A DNA stretch of 10,663 bases from Chlamydiota bacterium (lineage in GTDB: Bacteria > Chlamydiota > Chlamydiia > Chlamydiales > JAJFMB01): contig JAJFMB010000233.1 in the NCBI GenBank assembly GCA_021772355.1, forward strand, positions 1 to 10,663, read 5' to 3'. Of this stretch, positions 5,946-10,663 are shown piece after piece. Each line of letters opens with the position of its first letter. Positions within the stretch are counted from its first letter, which is position 1. A program made the position numbers and the translations under genes. The notes beneath the pieces were generated by a model. It worked only from the letters and a program-made list of their open reading frames with translations, was not told where the DNA came from and ran no database searches.

Positions 5946-7805
5946 CTATTGTGGCGCATATTTTTTAACGTCTTCATCTAACTGCTTCTCTAGCTTGGCT
6001 AATCTTTGCTGATGTATGTCAATTTGTTCAGATAGAGAACGTTTTTTTGCTCTTCCTGCTTTACCACTCTTACAGCTACCGTGTTGCTTTTTCAGCAGCG
6101 CTACATGCTTTTTCCCCTTTTCAATTTTCCCCTTCAGGATTTCAATATCGGCTTTATGCTCAAGATGGGTTAGGTATTTTAGTGCATTATATTCCTCGGT
6201 TCCACCTTTAGCACCGAATGCTGTAAATTTAACCTGTGATAAATCGACTCCCCTATTTTTGAAGTAATTAAGCATGAATAAATTTTCTTCATCAGTAGGT
6301 CGGTAGTGTCCGCTTTTGCTGGATAACTCGATAATGGTTCCATCTTCGCTTGTTTTGATTTCCCCTCCGGCCATTACAGCACCTTCGCCAAGAAAACTAG
6401 AATGGTGAAAAACGCCACCGATGTGGCTTGCAGCATATAAATCCTGGTCCGCGCCAATGACAAAAATTGCGTACTCTGCGCCGCTATGTAATGTTTGTTC
6501 ATGGGCTGTATTGAAAGGTTTCGCATTTCTGGTAAGCTTGCCTGCATCACATGTAGTTCGGTATATAGCTCTTTCCTTGTTATTCAATAGCATGAATGGA
6601 GCTGGCTCATTTATGATGCTATCATCTTGCTGTGCTAGGTAATCTTTGTAGGAAAGGGGAAGGTTTGATCCTGCATAACGCCTGAGCGATATCTCACTTT
6701 GTGACTTATTCCACACATCAAAGTTCTCTGTTGTTTTTCCAGACGCGGTCTCTTGGTTCCACTTAAGCTTTCTTGCATAGTCTGAAAAACTGTCAGTTGA
6801 ACCCGAATCCCTCCAAGCATGCGTGAGGATTCCCTGTCGATTACTTAAAAGTGAGCCTGAAATACCGTGCTCAAATTCCAGCCGCTCATGTTCTTCAAAG
6901 GAGATGTCTAAACCTGTTTCATCTTTAAATTTTTCCCAGGTCTCCATTCGCGATTTAATGAGGTCCTGCCGCCATTCGCTAAATTCTATATCGTCGCTCT
7001 TTCCTGAGATTTCCTTTAGCAGCCATGTTGGCAGCACAAGTACTTTATCGACTTGTTGCTCCTTCCAATCAGCGAATTTTTGCTCACTAAAATCCTCGCT
7101 TGGATGAGCCTTTTGCCACGCTTCCTTTTCTTTTGAGTCCCAAGTTTCTTTTGCTATCCAAGGTAGAAATGCTAGATCTGAAGAAGAAGCTTTCCACTCT
7201 TTTTTTTTGCTCGCTTCCCATTCGGAAATTGATAGGCTTGTACCTTTATCTTGTCGCCATCCTTCTGAAATAATATTTACTTTAGCGCCTACTGTAGGGC
7301 TATCGCGAAATACAATTTCCCTTAACCAGTAAGGGTGGTCTCCTTGATCTTGCCCAACAGTTCGTCCTGAATAACCCTGGGCTTGAATTTTGAAGAGACC
7401 CTTTCCTATAATTTTTGTGTTCTCGTAAGCTCTGCGCTTAGCACCTGCAACTTTTTCTCTACTTTGGCGGTGTTCTACACTCTCCATACCGGAAATTAAA
7501 CGAGATATGTTGCGGAACTTGGCATTCTTTGTGAGGTCTTGAAATGCCTTTTCTCGAAACTTAGGAGGCATTACTTTTTCACCATTAGCCACAGCCTTTA
7601 GAAGATCAGTCAAATCTGTTCCAAATACAGCCTCCTGTGCGGTTTGGGAAATTTCTTGAAGGTCTTTTTCATTAACTTCTAGAAGCTCCCAAACGCGTCC
7701 AGAATCTGTCCTTTTTTGAACTAACGCAAGATTTTGATCGGCTGAAATTTCCCCATCTCGCAGCTTAGCAAGCATTCCCTGGCCAATGATGTGAAAGCTT
7801 CCCAT
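5946..7805 (-). CDS. Large effector-like protein with C-terminal IQM-like domain
   Basis: A 619-aa protein if started at ATG 7805, chosen because AGGTGAT lies just upstream; GTG 7814 and ATG 7811 are in frame but overlap that site. Residues 1-190 are unrecognised. Residues about 190-395 are rich in Trp and Lys and hold degenerate repeats (SISEW, FADW, IEFSEW, DSFSDY, DVWN, LSYKDY). Residues about 405-530 match the core of plant IQM calmodulin-binding proteins as I recall it: NNKERAIY, EYAIFVIGADQDLY, FHHSSFL at 466-472, AGGEI, and SGHYRPTDEEN at 498-508 followed by GVDLSQVK. No IQ calmodulin-binding motif is visible. The tail, about 547-613, is a Lys-rich coiled coil with a basic linker (SGKAGRAKKRS). 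No Sec signal. A eukaryote-like domain plus repeats and coiled coil suggests a secreted host-directed protein; this is inference. It is a single-gene unit on the minus strand. Confidence 0.85.
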   Translation of the reverse strand: MGSFHIIGQGMLAKLRDGEISADQNLALVQKRTDSGRVWELLEVNEKDLQEISQTAQEAVFGTDLTDLLKAVANGEKVMPPKFREKAFQDLTKNAKFRNISRLISGMESVEHRQSREKVAGAKRRAYENTKIIGKGLFKIQAQGYSGRTVGQDQGDHPYWLREIVFRDSPTVGAKVNIISEGWRQDKGTSLSISEWEASKKKEWKASSSDLAFLPWIAKETWDSKEKEAWQKAHPSEDFSEQKFADWKEQQVDKVLVLPTWLLKEISGKSDDIEFSEWRQDLIKSRMETWEKFKDETGLDISFEEHERLEFEHGISGSLLSNRQGILTHAWRDSGSTDSFSDYARKLKWNQETASGKTTENFDVWNKSQSEISLRRYAGSNLPLSYKDYLAQQDDSIINEPAPFMLLNNKERAIYRTTCDAGKLTRNAKPFNTAHEQTLHSGAEYAIFVIGADQDLYAASHIGGVFHHSSFLGEGAVMAGGEIKTSEDGTIIELSSKSGHYRPTDEENLFMLNYFKNRGVDLSQVKFTAFGAKGGTEEYNALKYLTHLEHKADIEILKGKIEKGKKHVALLKKQHGSCKSGKAGRAKKRSLSEQIDIHQQRLAKLEKQLDEDVKKYAPQ

Positions 7806-7809
7806 TACC

Positions 7810-7816
7810 ATCACCT
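7810..7816 (-). promoter_or_regulatory. Ribosome-binding site AGGTGAT of the IQM-like gene
   Basis: On the minus strand AGGTGAT matches the anti-Shine-Dalgarno tail and ends 4 bases before ATG 7805. It overlaps the alternative starts at 7814 and 7811, which argues for 7805. A TATAAT at 7846-7841 on the same strand is a -10 candidate, with only a poor -35 (GTTCTT, 7869-7864). Confidence 0.6.
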
Positions 7817-7846
7817 AAGTGTCTCTTTTTCACTCTTTTTATTATA

Positions 7847-8074
7847 TCATTAAAATAAAAAAAAAGAACGGTCTATGTAATTAAATTTCGAGTTAATATA
7901 AAGATATTATTAAAATGTGAAATAAACAACTATGGCAGAGTTTAATTGTTGTTAGAGGTGTGAAGTTTATCTCGTGCTTTATTGAGTTCCATCTAAACTA
8001 CAATCCACATTTGAACACATGGCCTTGATCGATCAATGAGCCTGCCAAGGATTGTGCTCTGCTTGGTTGTGGTA
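7847..8074. other. Non-coding stretch with no recognisable gene
   Basis: AT-rich at its left end and without a convincing gene on either strand. The minus strand, downstream of the integrase remnant, is interrupted by stops in the remnant's frame. The plus-strand open frame at 8036-8254 has no ribosome site and lies opposite the remnant, so I treat it as spurious. A 17-codon minus-strand frame (MELNKARDKLHTSNNN) near 7940-7993 is too short to support. Confidence 0.5.
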
Positions 8075-8191
8075 TCAGTGATTTCTCCTGATGACAGAGC
8101 ATTGTTGGTGTTTACACTCCTTCTTGCGGATTTGGACTTGATAGGGTGTGCCTCGCTCTCCTTTAATTGTCTTGATGTTCCTAACTTTCAT
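8075..8191 (-). pseudogene. Remnant of a tyrosine-recombinase (phage-type integrase) N-terminus
   Basis: A 38-codon frame beginning MKVRNIKTIKGERGTPYQVQ and continuing IRKK, then breaking down into CKHQQCSVIRRNH and a TGA. The pattern (short basic start, then G-x-x-Y-Q-V-Q-I-R-K-K) is that of the AP2-like or arm-type DNA-binding start of many phage and island integrases (R-x-K-K-G...W/Y-Q-V-Q-I-R-R-K-G). An AGAGGA ribosome site lies 10 bases upstream. The catalytic domain is absent: the frame closes, and neither neighbouring frame continues recognisably. It is probably the decayed end of an integrated element next to the MESH1-like gene. The match is short, so confidence is limited. Confidence 0.45.
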
Positions 8192-8328
8192 GCTTGTACA
8201 ATCCTCTTTGATTTGATTGCTGTGAAAAATCGGGATTTTAACGATTCCAGGTGAAATCTTTCTCTGTTCTTTTATTATAAATTAAGGTATAAAAGTTGTT
8301 TAATTAATAACTTTCGTAGGTAATTAGC

Positions 8329-9339
8329 ATGAAAAGTTTATTTTCTTTTGTTTTAACGACATTAATTTTATTGATTTCTACTTGTTTTGCGGATGTAAAT
8401 TCAACGCGTGAAGTTCTAAGGCATCATAGCGCAAACAATTCAGCCGTGCTTGATACATACAATGAAACAGTAAATTCCTGGTCTGAATATGCTAATCGTT
8501 CAGGTAAACAGTGGAAACTGGAGATGTTGTTAAAAGCTGTTGAATATGCTGCTGAAAAACACGAAGGACAGACAAGAAAGGATGCCGAAAAAACGCCTTA
8601 TATCATTCATCCCATAGGGGTTGCTAAACTGCTTTGGGAAGTGGGGAATATTAGAAATGTTAATGTTTTAACAGCAGCACTTTTACATGACACTCTCGAG
8701 GATACAGATGCTACGGAGCAAGAAATCGAAGTTCTATTTGGCTCAAGAGTATTATACACTGTTAAAGAAGTCACGAATGACCCTAGTTTATCAAGTCAGG
8801 AAAATAAAGAGAGACAGATAGAACATGCTCCTACTATGTCACTTGACGGTCAACTAGTGAAGCTTGCAGACCGTTTATATAATGTTAGAGACTTGAACCC
8901 TCCTCCGCCAAGTTGGTCTGATGAAAAAGTTAATGAGTATTATGGTTGGGGAGAAAAGTTACTTGAAGTGCTTAGAGGAACGAATGAAGGTGTAGAGCTG
9001 GCTTTGCAAAAGCTGATCAATTCTCATAGAAACAAAAATGCTGAAGAAAGTCAAAGTGTAACACCAACGCTTACAAAACAGCAGTTAATTGATGGGTATG
9101 ATAAAGGCCTTGCTACTGGTGCTACTCATATGTTGAAAGTCTGGGACAAATTTGACTTTGAAGATTCCTATGAGTTTATTGTTTATTGTTATCCAGATAA
9201 TGATGTGAATGACCTCGTGAATTACTACACTGCACCAGGATATTATCGAGTCTCTGCTGTCTATGCTATGCATCTAGGAATTGAAGAGCAGATTAACGAA
9301 GGTTATCATCCCTGGCATACGGAATACCCTGATAACTAG
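8329..9339 (+). CDS. Exported MESH1/SpoT-type HD hydrolase with extra C-terminal region
   Basis: A 336-aa protein. Residues 1-21 form a Sec signal peptide (MKSLFSFVLTTLILLISTCFA, split here as a basic start, a hydrophobic core and an S-T-C-F-A end), probably cleaved before Asp22. A lipoprotein alternative using Cys19 is less likely, as the lipobox is poor. Residues about 65-233 are a full HD domain of the MESH1/HDDC3 and SpoT hydrolase type: His78 in KHEGQTRKD, YIIHPIGVAKLL with His94, LLHDTLEDTD with His120-Asp121 and Glu124-Asp125, and KLADRLYNVRDLN with Asp181. These enzymes are Mn2+-dependent and remove the 3'-pyrophosphate of (p)ppGpp; animal MESH1 also dephosphorylates NADPH. MESH1 is about 180 aa, so residues 240-336 are an addition I do not recognise. 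There is no synthetase domain. A weak TAGGT ribosome site precedes ATG 8329. Confidence 0.9.
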   Translation: MKSLFSFVLTTLILLISTCFADVNSTREVLRHHSANNSAVLDTYNETVNSWSEYANRSGKQWKLEMLLKAVEYAAEKHEGQTRKDAEKTPYIIHPIGVAKLLWEVGNIRNVNVLTAALLHDTLEDTDATEQEIEVLFGSRVLYTVKEVTNDPSLSSQENKERQIEHAPTMSLDGQLVKLADRLYNVRDLNPPPPSWSDEKVNEYYGWGEKLLEVLRGTNEGVELALQKLINSHRNKNAEESQSVTPTLTKQQLIDGYDKGLATGATHMLKVWDKFDFEDSYEFIVYCYPDNDVNDLVNYYTAPGYYRVSAVYAMHLGIEEQINEGYHPWHTEYPDN

Positions 9340-9383
9340 CAATCTTTTGGAATCAAAAGGAAAATAAAACTAGGTTAATTTGC

Positions 9384-9548
9384 TTAACAGCTGTCTGTTG
9401 TGATTGTAGTGGCAAATACCGGTTTTTTTTCTTTTCGAAGAAGTGAAAGTACTCTATTGTAGTCAAACCTATCAAGGTGAATATTGATACCCATCTCATT
9501 AATAAAATCATACTCATTCATGAACTTCACAAAAGACTTTTTATGCAT
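9384..9548 (-). CDS. Doubtful small protein
   Basis: A 54-codon frame from ATG 9548 (MHKKSFVKFMNEYDFINEMG and on) with no recognised relatives. AAAGGGA directly abuts the ATG, too close for a good ribosome site. The frame is open further upstream, to about 9600, where it reads RFKISFEDVNSWIRKKG. That is vaguely like the end of an excisionase-type DNA-binding domain, so this could be the tail of a broken gene rather than an intact small one. It lies between the MESH1-like gene and the zinc-ribbon pseudogene, in a region of decayed DNA. Confidence 0.25.
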   Translation of the reverse strand: MHKKSFVKFMNEYDFINEMGINIHLDRFDYNRVLSLLRKEKKPVFATTITTDSC

Positions 9549-9619
9549 TCCCTTTTTTCTTATCCAGCTATTCACATCTTCAAATGATATTTTAAAACGT
9601 TATAAGAGTCTTTCTTGCT

Positions 9620-10009
9620 TCAATAGGCTCTATCTTCATTAGAGATGTTTGGTGAGAGATATGAAAGATTTAGGCACTTTCGATAGCCTATGGTCAGGGT
9701 GCAATAGAGTCTAGAAGTTCGTATGAAGCAGTGAGGGCAAGTAAAAAGATACCTCAAGCCAAAACCATTGTTGATTGTTTTCATCGGTGCTTGGAAAAGT
9801 AATTCATTTTGAGGGGTGTGAAAGAGGAGGTGTGCACTGGTAACTATGACGGTATAACGTCCTATTAAGGTTTTCGTTAATCCTCCTTTTTTGGCAAACT
9901 TACCAAGCATGCATTTGAAACTATTTAAACAAGGCAACCATTCCACTCGGCTTTTTTCTCTAGGTTTTCATCCGACTTTACTTGTCCTTCTGCTACCATA
10001 ACCACCCAT
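9620..10009 (-). pseudogene. Zinc-ribbon small protein (MGGYGS family), broken by in-frame TGA
   Basis: The frame from ATG 10009 reads MGGYGSRRTSKVG, then TGA at 9970-9968, then continues KPREKSRVEWLPCLN and on to a stop at 9622-9620. The start and the later part (FAKKGGLT, then LFTCPHCFIRTSRLYCT and YRKCLNLSYLSPN) match a common small family that runs MGGYGSGR...L-x-R-x-G-L-L...F-x-C-P-x-C...LY...C-R-x-C-x-x-L-x-Y-x-S-Q, usually about 150-180 aa and of unknown function. Besides the early stop, the first Cys of the second zinc knuckle (CRxC) has become Tyr, so metal binding is probably lost. TGA is a normal stop here (two confident genes in this window end in it), so recoding is unlikely. Restart at GTG 9946 would give a truncated 108-aa product. 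Confidence 0.6.
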
Positions 10010-10342
10010 CGCATTTCTATTTCTGACAGCCGATCATCATTTGACGTGAAGTGAGACGTCACCTAGAAACACTGTCACATCTTAGTTCGAAAGCTCATCA
10101 CTTTTTCCTTCTATGGCTCTTGAGCCGGTCAATTTCAAGTAAATGCTGACTCAAAGGCTACTGATGATGGTAATTCCTTGTGGCTTACTTCCGATTATTG
10201 AGAGTTAGCGTGCATAAAAATGGGTATAATTTTCAAGGTTGGAATTGGATTGGAAAGTCTGTTACACAAATGCATTTGTCCTAATTTCTTGAACTTGTAA
10301 TATCCAACACTTTTGACCTCTAAAGGAAATACTAGATTTTCC
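10010..10342. other. Intergenic stretch with no gene seen
   Basis: No coding frame with a ribosome site or a recognised motif on either strand. Two small palindromes are present: TGACGT/ACGTCA (10042-10047 with 10056-10061) and a tight GGCTC-TT-GAGCC (10115-10126). Neither is followed by a T run, so they are not intrinsic terminators. Confidence 0.5.
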
Positions 10343-10374
10343 TTGACACTGTACCTTAGTACAGGGTGTATACT
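10343..10374 (+). promoter_or_regulatory. MerR-type promoter with 20-bp spacer
   Basis: TTGACA (10343-10348) and TATACT (10369-10374) are separated by 20 bp, longer than the usual 17. Overlong spacers are the signature of promoters activated by MerR-family proteins, which untwist the DNA to align the two hexamers. Transcription would start near 10381 and run into the merR gene at 10396, so the regulator controls its own transcript. Confidence 0.85.
10349..10364. promoter_or_regulatory. MerR operator, perfect dyad
   Basis: CTGTAC-CTTA-GTACAG is a perfect 6-bp inverted repeat with a 4-bp centre, located entirely within the spacer between the -35 and -10 elements. This is the usual place and form of a MerR dimer site; the GTAC half-site cores are typical of mercury-type operators. 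Confidence 0.82.
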
Positions 10375-10386
10375 GTAAGTAGAAAT

Positions 10387-10391
10387 GGAGG
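10387..10391 (+). promoter_or_regulatory. Ribosome-binding site GGAGG for the merR GTG start
   Basis: GGAGG sits 4 bases ahead of GTG 10396. The nearby ATGs at 10385 and 10394 are out of frame with the MerR protein, so GTG is the only start that fits. Confidence 0.65.
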
Positions 10392-10395
10392 AAAT

Positions 10396-10663
10396 GTGGA
10401 GCAGAAATTACTAACGAATCAAGTAGCAAAAAGAGCTGGGATCAACAGCGAAACATTAAGATTTTATGAAAGAAAGGGACTTATACCAGAGCCTATGAGA
10501 ACGGAGTCTGGGTACCGGCAATACCCACATGAGACGGTAAATCAAATTCGATTTATAAAACTGGCGCAAACTCTCGGGTTCACTCTTAAGGAAATTAAGG
10601 AGTTATTATCAATATCAGTGGCAACAAAAAAACAATGCAAACAAGTGAACGGTGAAATTGATC
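10396..10663 (+). CDS. merR: MerR-family metal-responsive regulator (3' end outside window)
   Basis: The frame from GTG 10396 stays open to the window edge; 89 residues are visible. They hold the MerR winged-helix DNA-binding domain: LTNQVAKRAGINSETLRFYE, then RKGLIPEP, SGYRQYPHETVNQIRFIK and LAQTLGFTLKEIKELL. The dimerisation helix then begins with Cys81 (KKQCKQVNGEID), aligning with Cys82 of mercury-sensing MerR and the equivalent Cys of CadR, PbrR and ZntR. It is therefore a soft-metal sensor of the MerR/CadR/PbrR/ZntR branch that represses and, with metal, activates the promoter just upstream. The other metal-binding cysteines would lie beyond the window, so mercury cannot be separated from zinc, cadmium or lead. 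Resistance genes would be expected downstream in the same operon. Confidence 0.88.
   Translation, partial: MEQKLLTNQVAKRAGINSETLRFYERKGLIPEPMRTESGYRQYPHETVNQIRFIKLAQTLGFTLKEIKELLSISVATKKQCKQVNGEID

Noticed and set aside
8036..8254. Plus-strand open frame of 72 codons with hydrophobic stretches
   Set aside because: No ribosome site, unusual composition, and it lies opposite the integrase remnant, which explains the open frame better.
9344..9359. Hairpin CTTTTG-GAAT-CAAAAG after the MESH1-like gene as a terminator
   Set aside because: The stem is AT-rich and no T run follows on either strand; too weak to call.
9968..9970. TGA read as Trp or selenocysteine in the zinc-ribbon gene
   Set aside because: Confident genes here end with TGA (2035-2037 and 4039-4041), the zinc-ribbon frame has other damage, and no SECIS-like hairpin is evident.
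10115..10126. GGCTC-TT-GAGCC palindrome
   Set aside because: A two-base loop is too tight, and no T run or neighbouring gene end makes it functional.

Overview
This AT-rich bacterial window combines a few housekeeping-type enzymes with several orphan, eukaryote-like or effector-like genes and decayed mobile DNA. Purine-rich Shine-Dalgarno sites (AAGGAGG, AGGTGAT), an intrinsic terminator and TTGACA/TATAAT-type promoter elements point to an ordinary bacterial expression system. A protein with a domain resembling plant IQM proteins and an exported protein close to animal MESH1 suggest an intracellular or amoeba-associated bacterium. An environmental chlamydia (Parachlamydia/Waddlia/Simkania type) is my best guess, with a Legionella-like organism as the alternative. 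This is inference from content; no rRNA or marker gene is present.

Left part (1-3000): two tandem paralogous alpha/beta hydrolases of the proline iminopeptidase (S33) family, the first cut by the window edge. They are separated by a 161-bp palindromic element with terminal inverted repeats and a 5-bp TATTA direct repeat on each side, which looks like a MITE. The second hydrolase converges on, and overlaps by 18 bp, a PrpF-family isomerase on the minus strand. Both hydrolases lack the acidic residues I expect for N-terminal amino-acid recognition, and the PrpF protein has Arg where the family has a catalytic Lys.

Middle part (3000-7850): an orphan 313-aa protein with a strong Shine-Dalgarno site; a convergent endonuclease/exonuclease/phosphatase (EEP) fold enzyme with all metal and catalytic residues; a divergent 164-aa protein whose core looks like an ADP-ribosyltransferase fold, followed by a clear intrinsic terminator; and a 619-aa minus-strand protein with a Trp-rich repeat region, a C-terminal IQM-like domain and a Lys-rich coiled-coil tail. 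All four are single-gene transcription units, which fits an accessory or effector-type region.

Right part (7850-10663): a short integrase N-terminus remnant; a signal-peptide-bearing HD hydrolase of the MESH1/SpoT type with an extra C-terminal region; a doubtful small ORF; a zinc-ribbon pseudogene with an in-frame TGA; and, at the edge, the start of a MerR-family metal regulator. The MerR gene has a textbook operator: a perfect dyad inside a 20-bp spacer between TTGACA and TATACT. The mobile remnants flanking the MESH1-like gene suggest acquisition by transfer.

All family assignments are from reading motifs and from memory of family sequences; no search was run.
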